NCBI GenBank assembly: GCA_016784605.1
Contig: JADHUI010000006.1
Coordinates: 1 to 64,000 of the forward strand
Direction of reading: 5' to 3'
DNA length: 64,000 nucleotides
DNA from: Fidelibacterota bacterium
GTDB taxonomy: Bacteria > Fidelibacterota > Marinisomatia > Marinisomatales > UBA1611
In this document: one piece after another, positions 47,004-56,634 of the stretch
Position numbering within the stretch: the stretch's first letter is position 1
How the letters are laid out: the number at the start of each line of letters is the position of its first letter
The notes under the pieces: generated by a model
What the model saw: only the letters and a program-made list of their open reading frames with translations
Databases searched by the model: none
What the model was told of the DNA's origin: nothing
Made by a program: the position numbers and the translations under genes

Positions 47004-47678
47004 TTGGCGACTAAAATTAGATTTAAACGTATTGGAAGACGAAACAGACCATTCTACAGAATGGTTGCTATTGATTCTCGGAAACGGCGAGATGGAGCAG
47101 CTATAGAAGAATTAGGATGGCTTAACCCGATTGATAAAGAAAAATCATATTCTTTAAAGGAAGATCGAATCCTTTATTGGCTTGGTGAAGGTGCTACACC
47201 ATCCGATGCTGCTCATGCATTATTGAAAAGAGCTGGTATTGCTTATAAGTGGCATTTGATTAGCCAGGGTTTAGATACAGCAACCATTCAAAAAGAAATG
47301 ATGAAATGGTCAATGAATCGTGAAGATATTATTAAAAGCAAAAATGAACGTGCAGAAAAGAAGGCAGAAGAAAAGTTAGCTGCTGTAGCACCTGCTGAAG
47401 AAGAAGCACCTGCCGAAGAAGAAGCACCTGCTGAAGAAGAAGCACCTGCTGAAGAAGAAGCACCTGCTGAAGAAGTAGCACCCGCTGAAGAAGAAGCACC
47501 TGCCGAAGAAGTAGCACCTGCTGAAGAAGAAGCGCCAGCTGAAGAAGAAGCACCTGCCGAAGAAGAAGCACCTGCTGAAGAAGAAGCACCTGCCGAAGAA
47601 GAAGCACCCGCTGAAGAAGAAGCGCATGCTGAAGACGAAGTACCAGCGGAAGAAAAAGCATCAGCGGAAGAAGAATAA
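47004..47678 (+). CDS. rpsP: Ribosomal protein bS16 with long Glu/Ala/Pro repeat tail
   Basis: The start is TTG 47004, with AAGGAG at 46991-46996. Residues 1-80 are a standard bS16 (KIRFKRIGRRNRPFYRMVA, then a GWLNP stretch). A helical, charged segment follows (about 85-127), then 97 residues of EAPAEE-type repeats, so the protein is 224 residues rather than the usual 80-100. Acid/Pro/Ala tails on S16 occur in some FCB bacteria but this one is very regular. bS16 binds 16S rRNA in the body of the 30S subunit; the tail would project from the ribosome. Confidence 0.95.
   Translation: MATKIRFKRIGRRNRPFYRMVAIDSRKRRDGAAIEELGWLNPIDKEKSYSLKEDRILYWLGEGATPSDAAHALLKRAGIAYKWHLISQGLDTATIQKEMMKWSMNREDIIKSKNERAEKKAEEKLAAVAPAEEEAPAEEEAPAEEEAPAEEEAPAEEVAPAEEEAPAEEVAPAEEEAPAEEEAPAEEEAPAEEEAPAEEEAPAEEEAHAEDEVPAEEKASAEEE
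47385..47672 (+). repeat. Tandem 18-bp repeat array within rpsP
   Basis: Sixteen consecutive 18-base units, each close to GAAGCACCTGCTGAAGAA, encode EAPAEE with variants (VAPAEE at units 1, 6 and 8; EAHAED, EVPAEE and KASAEE at the end). Unit length is a multiple of three, so gain or loss of units keeps the frame. Third-base variation (GCT/GCC, CCT/CCC) shows several past duplications rather than one recent burst; the 3' units have diverged most. Confidence 0.95.
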
Positions 47679-47729
47679 ACTGGAAATTTATCTAGTTTAG
47701 ATTGAATGTTTAGCTGATTGGAGGAAGCC

Positions 47730-47963
47730 ATGCAGGAATTCATTGAAAATGCAGTAAAACTATTAGTAGATAAACCGGATGAAGTTCAGGTGAATGTTGT
47801 AGAGACTGAGCAACGGATTATATATGAATTGACAGTTGGCGAAGGCGACTTTGGAATGGTCATTGGAAAACAAGGTAGAAATATTTCTGCAATACGCACA
47901 ATTGTATTCGCTATCAATGCCAAAGAAGGTGGTAAAAGAGCTCGACTGGATATTATAGACTAA
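47730..47963 (+). CDS. khpA: KH-domain RNA-binding protein KhpA
   Basis: I chose ATG 47730 because GGAGG lies at 47720-47724, where the longer TTG start at 47718 would be within it. The 77-residue protein is a single KH domain with the GxxG loop in VIGKQGRNI and a C-terminal GKRARLDI strand. KhpA (with KhpB in some bacteria) binds RNA and affects division or sRNA function. Its location between rpsP and rimM is the classic one. Confidence 0.93.
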   Translation: MQEFIENAVKLLVDKPDEVQVNVVETEQRIIYELTVGEGDFGMVIGKQGRNISAIRTIVFAINAKEGGKRARLDIID

Positions 47964-47973
47964 ATATTTTTAT

Positions 47974-48474
47974 ATGTCACGAATTCACCCCATAGCAAAA
48001 ATCACAACCACTTCAGGGTTAAAAGGAGAAGTTCGGCTACGTCCGCTTTCTCGTTACTTTGAAGAATATGTGAAAGATAAATCGTTAATGATTGGTTTCT
48101 CACCCGATACATCTACAGACTTGTTGGTTGAAAAAACCATTGGTTCGGGTAAAAAAGTTCGTTTCAAATTTGAAGGGATTAATTCAATTGATGAAGCTGA
48201 GAGGCTTATTGGTCAAACAATTTTTGTTGAAGCATCTGATTTTGATGCTATTAATATGATTTCAATTGAATTGATTGGTTCTTCGGTCATTACGGATGAA
48301 GGTAAAATGGTTGGTGTTCTTCAAGATGTTATTTGGTTGCCAAATAACGATGTATATGTGATTAATGATGGCGATAAGGAAAGATTAATTCCTGTCATTC
48401 CTGAAGTGGTGAAAGGGATTGACTATGAAGATAAAATTATTTTAATCACACCTATGGACGGTTTACTCGATTGA
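47974..48474 (+). CDS. rimM: Ribosome maturation factor RimM
   Basis: The 166-residue protein has an N-terminal RimM domain (IAKITTTSGLKGEVRL near 7-22, close to the family G-x-x-G-x-x-G-x-x-x-V/I pattern) and a C-terminal PRC barrel (VLQDVIWLPNNDVYVI near 111 and LIPVIPEVVKGID near 133). It helps assemble the 30S head. It overlaps trmD by 4 bases (TTGA). Confidence 0.95.
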   Translation: MSRIHPIAKITTTSGLKGEVRLRPLSRYFEEYVKDKSLMIGFSPDTSTDLLVEKTIGSGKKVRFKFEGINSIDEAERLIGQTIFVEASDFDAINMISIELIGSSVITDEGKMVGVLQDVIWLPNNDVYVINDGDKERLIPVIPEVVKGIDYEDKIILITPMDGLLD

Positions 48475-49190
48475 AACATATTGCCCTGATTACACCAGTT
48501 CCGGGCACCATAGAAACGCTTATTGAAAATAGTATTTTGCGTAAGGCAAGATCGGAGGGAATAGTTCAATTTCACATTATTGATCTACGCGACTTTGGAA
48601 AAGGTAATTATCGTCAAATTGATGATAAACCATTTGGCGGTGGCGAAGGAATGGTCTTAATGGCAGAACCTTTGCAGCAAGCTTTAGAAGTTGCATTAGT
48701 AAAAGTGGGTGGTCTCGATGGTACAAGAATAATTTATCCATCCCCAAGTGGAAATGAATGGTCGCAAAAATTGGCTGATGAATGTAGCCAGGATAATAGT
48801 TTTATCTTTATTTGTGGTCATTACAAAGGAATTGATGAACGTATTATTGATAAATATGTGACACATGAGTATTCTATTGGAGATTTTGTTCTAACGAGTG
48901 GTGAAATGCCAGCTATGTTGATGGCTGACAGTATTGTTCGATTAATTCCGGGCGTGCTGAATTCAATCGAATCGGCTCTATCGGATACATTTCCGAGTGG
49001 ATTGTTGGATCATCCTCATTATACGCAACCACGTGTTGTAGATGGGATGGAAGTACCCGATGTGTTATTAAGCGGTCATCATGCCAAAATACAAGAATGG
49101 AAAAAAGAAAAAAGAGAAGAAAGGACGAAGGAATTTCGTCCAGATCTTTGGAAAAAATATTTAAACGAAAAAAATGAAAATGGAGATTAG
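48471..49190 (+). CDS. trmD: tRNA (guanine-37-N1)-methyltransferase TrmD
   Basis: The 239-residue SPOUT enzyme starts at TTG 48471. Its signature stretches are [18 protein letters not shown] near 49-66, [11 protein letters not shown] near 119 and the knot segment [17 protein letters not shown] near 136-152. It methylates G37 of tRNAs with SAM and so prevents frameshifting. A charged C-terminus ([14 protein letters not shown]) is normal. Next gene is 2 bases away. Confidence 0.97.
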   Translation: MKHIALITPVPGTIETLIENSILRKARSEGIVQFHIIDLRDFGKGNYRQIDDKPFGGGEGMVLMAEPLQQALEVALVKVGGLDGTRIIYPSPSGNEWSQKLADECSQDNSFIFICGHYKGIDERIIDKYVTHEYSIGDFVLTSGEMPAMLMADSIVRLIPGVLNSIESALSDTFPSGLLDHPHYTQPRVVDGMEVPDVLLSGHHAKIQEWKKEKREERTKEFRPDLWKKYLNEKNENGD

Positions 49191-49192
49191 GA

Positions 49193-49537
49193 ATGGACAA
49201 ATTATTTGAAGCGGCAAAAGATCAGTTAAAAAGTGATGTGCCTGATTTTAATTCTGGGGATACAGTTGTCGTAGACGTTCGTGTCCGAGAAGGTAACAAA
49301 GAAAGAATTCAGCAATTTCAAGGTGTTGTGATTGGACGTCATGGTAAAAAAACCATTGATGCTACATTCACGGTACGAAAAATATCCAATGGTGTTGGTG
49401 TGGAGAGAATTTTCCCACTTCATTCACCAATGGTTGCAGACATTCATGTCAAACGTCGTGGAAAAGTACGTCGTGCTAAATTAAATTACCTTAGAAATCT
49501 AACAGGTAAAGCAACGCGTATTGCTGAAAAACGATAA
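49193..49537 (+). CDS. rplS: Ribosomal protein bL19
   Basis: The 114-residue protein carries bL19 motifs: [20 protein letters not shown], then [30 protein letters not shown] and the basic [16 protein letters not shown]. It lies at the subunit interface of the 50S particle. It closes the ffh-to-rplS run and is followed by a strong terminator. Confidence 0.98.
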   Translation: MDKLFEAAKDQLKSDVPDFNSGDTVVVDVRVREGNKERIQQFQGVVIGRHGKKTIDATFTVRKISNGVGVERIFPLHSPMVADIHVKRRGKVRRAKLNYLRNLTGKATRIAEKR

Positions 49538-49559
49538 TTATTTTCAGTTTTCAATTAAT

Positions 49560-49595
49560 AGCCCCTCTATGTTAACATAGCAGGGGCTTTTTTAT
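49560..49595 (+). terminator. Rho-independent terminator after rplS
   Basis: The stem pairs AGCCCCT (49560-49566) with AGGGGCT (49582-49588) and continues as CTATG/CATAG around a TTAA loop, with one bulged C. A T-run follows directly (to 49593). Stem and T-run are both strong. It separates the ribosomal run from the MFS gene. Confidence 0.9.
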
Positions 49596-49597
49596 TT

Positions 49598-50761
49598 ATG
49601 AATAAGAACGAAAAGATCATTCTGGGTATAACGGGATTTTCCCACCTATCCGTCCATATTTTAATGTTGATATTTCCAGCATTATTTATTGTTGTACAGA
49701 AGGAATTTAATCTTGGAATGGGCCAACTTGGTTTAATGGCATCCATAAGTGCATTTATGTTTGGTGCTGGCGCTATACCAGCCGGATATTTTGAATCTAA
49801 AATTGGTGGACGTTCTTTATTACTCGTATATCTTTTAGGAACGGGTCTCTTTTCGATTGGAATGATTTGGGTTCATTCCATTTTTATGCTTTCGATATTT
49901 CTTGGGTTTATGGGCCTATTATCAAGCATTTATCATCCGGCTGGACTCACTTTAATTTCACATCGTGTAAAGCATTTAAGTAAAGGAATGGCATATCATG
50001 GTATAGCCGGTTCTATTGGGCTAGCAATCGGTCCTTTATTTGCGTCCATATTATCAGAATCCTTTTATTGGCAAATGCCCTATATCGTTATGGGCGTTTT
50101 AAATTTATTCCTTTCAATTGTTGTTTTAGTGATGATACCCATATCAAAATCCAATTCAAGTGAAAGAGAAATTGACAAACATCCAGGTACGAACAAACAG
50201 GGTCTTTTTTATTATTATGGATTCTCCATGACAATGGGCTTTGTCTTTGGCGGGTTTTCTACTTTTATGCCTGCTCATTTTGGTCAACACACACAAGAAG
50301 TGTTTCCATTTTTATCTCCAGTTATTAAGGGCGGTCTATTTACATCTTTAGTTTTTAGCGCAGGAGCCATTGGGCAAATAATGGGTGGTTATACGGGTTT
50401 ACGCTATCCCAAACCCCTTATCTTAATGTGGGTAGCAATACTCAATATTCCTGTATTATTTTTAATGGGATTAACCACAGGTATCCCTTTAGTATTTGTA
50501 AGCCTATTTTTAGGAGTTTTTTATTTTACAAGCCAACCAGTTGGTAATGCTCTTGTTGCGGATTTGACGCATCATGGTCATCGTGGAATAGGATATGGCA
50601 TTAGTTTTTTTCTAAGTTTTGGCATTGGTGGCGTATCTGCAGCCGCAGGAGGCTGGTTAGCAGAAATGATGAATATTTCCACTGTATTTATATTTATGGG
50701 ATTTGCACTTTTCCCAGCAGTGTTTTTTGCCAAAAAATTATCTAAAAAAGTCAATCCTTGA
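49598..50761 (+). CDS. MFS transporter, fosmidomycin-resistance (Fsr)-like
   Basis: The 387-residue protein has about 12 transmembrane helices. The early GHFxxD-like stretch (GFSHLSVHIL), SSIYHPAGLTLI near 108-119 and GMAYHGIAGSIGLAIGP near 130-146 are typical of the Fsr branch of MFS. Such pumps export small antimicrobials, but the substrate is not known from sequence. It begins 3 bases after the rplS terminator's T-run, so the promoter must overlap the terminator, or transcription reads through. I see no ribosome site of strength. Confidence 0.88.
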   Translation: MNKNEKIILGITGFSHLSVHILMLIFPALFIVVQKEFNLGMGQLGLMASISAFMFGAGAIPAGYFESKIGGRSLLLVYLLGTGLFSIGMIWVHSIFMLSIFLGFMGLLSSIYHPAGLTLISHRVKHLSKGMAYHGIAGSIGLAIGPLFASILSESFYWQMPYIVMGVLNLFLSIVVLVMIPISKSNSSEREIDKHPGTNKQGLFYYYGFSMTMGFVFGGFSTFMPAHFGQHTQEVFPFLSPVIKGGLFTSLVFSAGAIGQIMGGYTGLRYPKPLILMWVAILNIPVLFLMGLTTGIPLVFVSLFLGVFYFTSQPVGNALVADLTHHGHRGIGYGISFFLSFGIGGVSAAAGGWLAEMMNISTVFIFMGFALFPAVFFAKKLSKKVNP

Positions 50762-50796
50762 ATTGATGAAAAATCGGTCTGAATTTCCCATTGTAT

Positions 50797-52164
50797 ATGA
50801 GTAAGAAAGAATTACAAAAGATTCCGCAAGTAAATGAAGTAATACTTGAAGTAAGTAAGAGTATAACACTGCATAATAGCTATGTAACGAGAATAGTACA
50901 AAGAGAAATTAAAAAAATACGAGCTCAAATATTAAAAAATAAACTTTCATCGACTCGGGAAAAATATTTTAAACATATAGTAAAACACGTACTGCAAGAT
51001 ATAGATCATTCCTTAAAAAATGTTATTAATGGAACAGGTGTGGTTTTGCACACGGGCTTGGGACGAGCACCCTTTCAAGGGAAATTATTAAAGAAAATAG
51101 CTCAAAACCTCGATGGATATGTCAATTTAGAATTAAATCTAAAAACGGGAAAACGTGGTGAAAGACAATCACATGTTGATCCAATGATTTCAGCCATAAC
51201 GGGGACAGAATCATCCTTAGTCGTAAATAATAATGCCGCAGCAGTATTATTAACATTAAATACGATGGCGGAGGGGAAAGAAGTTATAATCTCTCGAGGG
51301 CAAATGGTTGAAATTGGTGGCTCATTCCGTATTCCCGATATTATTGAAAAGAGCGGATGTATATTAAAAGAAGTGGGTTCTACAAATAGAACACATGTGA
51401 AAGATTATGAAAAAGCGATAAATAGAAATACCGGATTAATTTTATGGGTTCATACCAGCAATTATATTGTGGATGGCTTTACGAAAGAAGTTTCACTGAA
51501 AGAACTTGCTTCACTCGGAAAAAAATCGAAGATTCCCGTATTAGCTGACCTTGGTAGCGGAGCGCTTATCGAGATGGATTCCATGGGTTTACCAGCAGAA
51601 TTGCCCGTTACAAATATCGTAGATTCCGGTCCAACCATTACAACATTTTCAGGCGATAAATTGTTAGGTGGTCCTCAGTCTGGTATAATCGTTGGTAAAA
51701 AGAAATGGATAAATCGATTTCATTCAAACCCACTATATCGAGCCGTTCGATCCGATAAAATAACTTTATCTTTGTTGGATGAAACTTTAAGACAATATCA
51801 AAAAACATCCGTCAATAAAAACAACATAGCTTTAACGCTTTTATCGACCAAGAAATCCACATTAAAAAAACGAGGTGAGAAAATTCTTTCCTTGATTACA
51901 AAAAAGAAAATAAAATCATTAGGGTTGACATTAAATGATTCTTTTGTTGAAGCTGGGAGTGGCTCATTACCTGTTCAAAATCTTGAAAGTATGGCACTTA
52001 AATTTGAATGTAAAACAATTAAACCGAATGATTTATCAAAGTTATTTAGAATGGCAAATCACCCAGTATTGGGCTATATCAATCGGGGTAATTACTATAT
52101 TGATTTAAAAGCAGTTATGCCGTCACAAATTGATGAATTAGCTCATATAATTTCAGCGATTTAA
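50797..52164 (+). CDS. selA: L-seryl-tRNA(Sec) selenium transferase SelA
   Basis: The ATG at 50797 gives 455 residues; a TTG two codons earlier is possible. SelA motifs include VINGTGVVLHTGLGRAP near 76-92, YVNLELNLKTGKRGER near 109-124, VNNNAAAVLLTLNT near 143 and the PLP-binding Lys288 in TFSGDKLLGGPQ. It converts Ser-tRNA(Sec) to Sec-tRNA(Sec) with selenophosphate. It shares one base with selB. Confidence 0.96.
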   Translation: MSKKELQKIPQVNEVILEVSKSITLHNSYVTRIVQREIKKIRAQILKNKLSSTREKYFKHIVKHVLQDIDHSLKNVINGTGVVLHTGLGRAPFQGKLLKKIAQNLDGYVNLELNLKTGKRGERQSHVDPMISAITGTESSLVVNNNAAAVLLTLNTMAEGKEVIISRGQMVEIGGSFRIPDIIEKSGCILKEVGSTNRTHVKDYEKAINRNTGLILWVHTSNYIVDGFTKEVSLKELASLGKKSKIPVLADLGSGALIEMDSMGLPAELPVTNIVDSGPTITTFSGDKLLGGPQSGIIVGKKKWINRFHSNPLYRAVRSDKITLSLLDETLRQYQKTSVNKNNIALTLLSTKKSTLKKRGEKILSLITKKKIKSLGLTLNDSFVEAGSGSLPVQNLESMALKFECKTIKPNDLSKLFRMANHPVLGYINRGNYYIDLKAVMPSQIDELAHIISAI

Positions 52165-54038
52165 TGATGCAACAAATTGTGGTTGGAACAGCCGGTCATA
52201 TAGACCATGGAAAAACATCTCTTGTGAAAGCATTAACCGGAACCGATACGGATTCTTTACCTCAGGAAAAAGCAAGAGGAATGACGATTGATCTTGGCTT
52301 TGCATATTTAAATGAAGATGTGACAATTATTGATGTTCCCGGCCATGAAAAGTTTATTCGAAACATGGCTGCTGGAGCTGCTTCTGTTCATGTGGGATTA
52401 ATGGTTATCGCTGCTGATGATGGTATTATGCCCCAAACACGAGAACATTTGGAAATTCTCAATATTATGGGTATTCAAAAAGGAATCATCGCCATTACAA
52501 AAATTGATTTAGTGGATGATCCTGAATGGATAGAATTAGTGGAATTAGATATTTTAGCTTTAACAGAAGGATCTATCCTAGATGGAGCACCGATATGTCG
52601 AGTGTCCACCGAGACGGGAGAAGGAATAGATTCATTAAAGGAATTATTACATACCGTCGTAAAAGATGTTAAGCCAGAAACCAAATCTAGATTATTTAAG
52701 ATGAATGTTGATCGTGTATTTTCAAAACAAGGATTTGGCGTTATTGTTACTGGAACGGTGGGATCAGGTGTCATAAATAAAAATGACAGTATTGAATGTT
52801 TACCGGGAAATATTGCTTGTCATGTGCGCGGAATTCAGAGTCATGGCGGTGATGTGGAGCAAGCTCTGATTGGAGATAGAGCCGCATTGAATTTAACTCA
52901 TATTGAAAAAAGCGATATTCGTCGTGGAAGTATTTTAGTGTCGAAAGGGGCCTTAAAAACCACAGATAAAATTATTGCTCAAATTCATATGTTAAAAAAG
53001 ACAAATTGGGTCATTAAAAATAAGCAACGACTTCGTCTTAATGTTGGTACGAATGAAATATTAGCTCGCACCAATCTAATTGGGGACCCCGTAAAAAATG
53101 GAGAAATAAAAAATATTTTATTAACATTAGAAAAACCAATTGCTGTGGCTTCTGACGAACCATTTGTTATTCGGTCATATTCTCCAATGGAAACAATTGC
53201 CGGAGGAATTGTTCTAGACAGTAACCCAGGACAATGGCGAGTCGAAAAAAATAAGATTCACCTTTTACCGCGAATGCCAAAAGATCGATTCCATTATTGG
53301 GTGAATTCAAATTGGCAATCACCTAAAACTCTCCTAGAATGGTCAAAGGCATTTTTTGTTTCTCAATCGTATATTTTAAAGTGGATAAATGATTATGATT
53401 TAATGCAAGATGAAAAAACGGGTATTGTTTATAGTTCAATCATGGAAGAATCCGCCCAAAAAGCAATTTTAGATTCGATTCGTATTTCATATGAAAAAAA
53501 TCCATTAAGGAATGTAATCCCGGGAGACTCAATATTAGAGGATTGTAATATATCAAGCATCTGGGGGCAAGAATTATTGCAGAGTATGGTTAATAATACC
53601 CTTTTAGAAAAGTTGGGAAAAGGATTTTCTTTGGTCGGATATAAGTATTCAATCAGTAAATCGGATCAAGTGGATATGGATAAAATTATTTCCTTATTTA
53701 TATCCGATCGTTTTGACCCAATATCCATAAAAGAAATTCAAGAAATCACAAAGCTTTCCCCAAAGCGATTGAGTGATATGCTTCATTTGTTAAAAGAAAA
53801 TGGCAAATTAATCCCCATCGGCGGTAACCTTTGGCTTGGTATTAAAACAAAACAAAAATTATTAGAATTGATTTCAACTTATTATAATACCAATCAATTA
53901 TTATCGGTGAGTGATTTTAAATCTATGACAAATCAATCTAGAAAAGGGGCGATTCCATTACTTGAATATTGTGACATGATTGGTTGGACACAACGTGACG
54001 GTAATGTAAGAATAAAAGGGGCGGAACTCAATGAGTAG
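52164..54038 (+). CDS. selB: Selenocysteine-specific elongation factor SelB
   Basis: The 624-residue protein has the translational GTPase P-loop GHIDHGKT (residues 11-18), DVPGHEKFIRNMAAGA near 57-72 and TKIDLVDDPEW near 112, beta-barrel domains, and a C-terminal set of winged helices (about 400-624) that bind the SECIS hairpin. It delivers Sec-tRNA to UGA codons. With selA it forms a two-gene selenocysteine unit, overlapping mutS by 8 bases. Confidence 0.96.
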   Translation: MMQQIVVGTAGHIDHGKTSLVKALTGTDTDSLPQEKARGMTIDLGFAYLNEDVTIIDVPGHEKFIRNMAAGAASVHVGLMVIAADDGIMPQTREHLEILNIMGIQKGIIAITKIDLVDDPEWIELVELDILALTEGSILDGAPICRVSTETGEGIDSLKELLHTVVKDVKPETKSRLFKMNVDRVFSKQGFGVIVTGTVGSGVINKNDSIECLPGNIACHVRGIQSHGGDVEQALIGDRAALNLTHIEKSDIRRGSILVSKGALKTTDKIIAQIHMLKKTNWVIKNKQRLRLNVGTNEILARTNLIGDPVKNGEIKNILLTLEKPIAVASDEPFVIRSYSPMETIAGGIVLDSNPGQWRVEKNKIHLLPRMPKDRFHYWVNSNWQSPKTLLEWSKAFFVSQSYILKWINDYDLMQDEKTGIVYSSIMEESAQKAILDSIRISYEKNPLRNVIPGDSILEDCNISSIWGQELLQSMVNNTLLEKLGKGFSLVGYKYSISKSDQVDMDKIISLFISDRFDPISIKEIQEITKLSPKRLSDMLHLLKENGKLIPIGGNLWLGIKTKQKLLELISTYYNTNQLLSVSDFKSMTNQSRKGAIPLLEYCDMIGWTQRDGNVRIKGAELNE

Positions 54039-56634
54039 TACTTTAAAGGCAGCCACACCCTTAATGAAACAATTTCTGGAAATAAAAAATAAATATCCGG
54101 ATACATTACTTCTATTTCGGATGGGCGACTTTTATGAAACTTTTGATGAAGATGCAAAATTAACCGCCAAAATATTGGGAATCGTTTTAACAAAAAGATC
54201 TAATGGGACTGCTTCAGATGTGCCTTTAGCAGGATTTCCATATCATGCCATAGATAATTATTTACCCAAGTTGGTAAAAGCAGGCCATCGAATTGCCATT
54301 TGTGAACAAATCGAAGATCCGAAATTGGCCAAAGGAATTGTTAAACGAGATGTTGTTGAAATTGTTACACCAGGAACATTGATTTCCGACCAAGCATTGA
54401 ATCAAAAATCCAATAAATATATTGCATCTCTCTATTTTAACTCCAAGAACAATCGTGTCGGTTATGCTATATTGGACCAATCAACAGGTGAATTTTTTCT
54501 AGGTGAATCAATGATGGATAATTTGCTTGATCCATTACGAAAGTTTGGACCAAGTGAAGTATTATTAAGCAAGGATGTTGTTTACTCTTTTTCTGATTGG
54601 TACAAAGAATTGCGTCCATTTATTACACAATTAGATCCATATGATTTTTATTATGATCAAGGATTAAGATTATTAACAGATCATTTTAACGTTAAATCTC
54701 TTAAAGGGTTTGGATGTGAAAAAATGGTTGATGGCATTTCAGCTGCGGGCGGATTATTTTTCCATGTAACTCAAAATTTAAGTTCAACACTCAACCATGT
54801 GTCGAAGATTCAGAAAGTTCAGAATGATGAATTAATGGGCTTAGACGGATTTACCATAAAAAATTTAGAGGTATTTCATTCTTTGGCTACCCAAGGAACA
54901 CATGGTACTCTGATAGATACAATTGATGGCACGTTTACTCCAGGTGGAGGCCGCCTTCTTAAACGTTGGTTATTTCAACCTATTACAGATAGGAAAGTAT
55001 TGAATAAGCGGTTAGATGTGATTGAATCTTTTTTGGGTGAAAAACGATTATTGAAACAACTTCAACTACGATTGAAGAATACAACAGATATTGAGCGTAT
55101 TTTAGGAAAATTAAATAAAGAAAAATGTTCACCTCGGGAAATGGTTGGTCTATCTCAAACATTGTCTATAATGACTGAATTAAAAGGGATGCTTAAGGAA
55201 ACAAATCACGCGTCCTTAAAATCTTTTTCATCTTCCTTTGTGAACGCTAAATTAATCATTACAAAAGTCGATTCAACCATTAATGAAAATGCGCCTATTA
55301 ATTTAAAAGATGGGGGTGTCATTCAGGATGGCATTCATTCTGAGTTAGATGAATTGCGAGGATTATTAAAAGGGGGTAAAGATTGGATAAAATCGTTTGA
55401 AGTCGAAGAAAAAGAGCGATTGAAAATTTCTTCTCTTAAAGTGAGTTTTAATAAAGTTTTCGGTTATTACATTGAAGTCACAAAAGTGCACGCTGAAAAA
55501 GTTCCTGATTCCTATATTCGGAAACAAACATTAGTTAATAGTGAACGGTATATCACGGAAGAATTAAAACTGTATGAAGATAAAGTATTAAATGCTGAAG
55601 AAAAAATATTCGATATTGAATCAAAGTTATTTGCTGAATTAAGTACATTTGTTTTAGAAAATTCATCCATTATTCAAACAAATGCCTATGGCTTGAATCG
55701 ATTAGATTTATTGGCCAATTTTGCCAACCTTGCTTTGACCAAAAAATATTGCCGCCCTATACTCACGGATGGTCCAGAGTTAGATATTAAAGGTGGAAGG
55801 CATCCTGTGGTAGAAGAATTGCTTCCATCAACAGAAAAATTTATCCCCAATGATTTAAGCTTAAACGGTCAATCAAGTCAAATCCATTTAATCACGGGGC
55901 CAAATATGGCAGGAAAATCTACTTTCTTGCGGCAAACAGGTCTCATTGTGCTCTTAGCGCAGATTGGGTCATTTGTACCCGCAAAACAGGCGAAAATAGG
56001 GATTGTAGATCAATTGTTTACTCGAGTTGGCGCCAGTGATAACCTTGCGGGCGGTGAAAGTACTTTTTTAGTCGAAATGAATGAAGCAGCCAATATCTTA
56101 AATAATGCAACGTCAAAAAGTTTAGTATTATTAGATGAAATTGGGCGAGGAACGGCAACCTTTGATGGTTTATCTCTTGCGTGGGCCATTACAGAATATC
56201 TTCATAATGAACCTTCGATTACGGCTAGAACATTATTTGCAACACATTATCATGAATTATCTGATTTAGAAAATACATTAGATCGATTAGAAAATTATCA
56301 CGTAGAAGTTCAAGAGTTTGGCGATAAAATTGTTTTTTTAAGAAAAATATCTAAAGGATCTGGTGATAAAAGTTATGGAATTCATGTAGCGAAAATGGCT
56401 GGTTTACCGCTAAAAGTCATTAATAGGGCCAAAGAAATTTTGCATTATCATGTATCAAATCAATCAGCGGAAAGTGGAAACAAATTAATCACTCCAGCGT
56501 CTAACCAAGTATCTTTATTCGATCAACAAGAATCAAAATTAAAAGAAGCATTATCTTTATTGGATATCAATAAAATGACACCACTGCAAGCATTAGAAAA
56601 ATTAGATGAAATTAAAAAGGACCATGGTCTATAG
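54031..56634 (+). CDS. mutS: DNA mismatch repair protein MutS
   Basis: The 867-residue protein is a complete MutS1: mismatch motif GDFYETF with F34 and E36, connector and lever domains, ATPase Walker A GPNMAGKST (623-631), LLDEIGRGTATFDG near 706-719 and a TLFATHYHEL stretch near 740. The C-terminal part (about 800-867) includes the small helical dimerisation region. MutS recognises mismatches and recruits MutL; mutL is not in the window. Confidence 0.98.
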   Translation: MSSTLKAATPLMKQFLEIKNKYPDTLLLFRMGDFYETFDEDAKLTAKILGIVLTKRSNGTASDVPLAGFPYHAIDNYLPKLVKAGHRIAICEQIEDPKLAKGIVKRDVVEIVTPGTLISDQALNQKSNKYIASLYFNSKNNRVGYAILDQSTGEFFLGESMMDNLLDPLRKFGPSEVLLSKDVVYSFSDWYKELRPFITQLDPYDFYYDQGLRLLTDHFNVKSLKGFGCEKMVDGISAAGGLFFHVTQNLSSTLNHVSKIQKVQNDELMGLDGFTIKNLEVFHSLATQGTHGTLIDTIDGTFTPGGGRLLKRWLFQPITDRKVLNKRLDVIESFLGEKRLLKQLQLRLKNTTDIERILGKLNKEKCSPREMVGLSQTLSIMTELKGMLKETNHASLKSFSSSFVNAKLIITKVDSTINENAPINLKDGGVIQDGIHSELDELRGLLKGGKDWIKSFEVEEKERLKISSLKVSFNKVFGYYIEVTKVHAEKVPDSYIRKQTLVNSERYITEELKLYEDKVLNAEEKIFDIESKLFAELSTFVLENSSIIQTNAYGLNRLDLLANFANLALTKKYCRPILTDGPELDIKGGRHPVVEELLPSTEKFIPNDLSLNGQSSQIHLITGPNMAGKSTFLRQTGLIVLLAQIGSFVPAKQAKIGIVDQLFTRVGASDNLAGGESTFLVEMNEAANILNNATSKSLVLLDEIGRGTATFDGLSLAWAITEYLHNEPSITARTLFATHYHELSDLENTLDRLENYHVEVQEFGDKIVFLRKISKGSGDKSYGIHVAKMAGLPLKVINRAKEILHYHVSNQSAESGNKLITPASNQVSLFDQQESKLKEALSLLDINKMTPLQALEKLDEIKKDHGL

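Noticed and set aside
47288-47743. Three long minus-strand frames opposite the end of rpsP
   Set aside because: They are reading-frame shadows of the 18-bp repeat array; their products are simple Ser/Ala, Leu/Val/Arg or Phe/Cys repeats without start signals.
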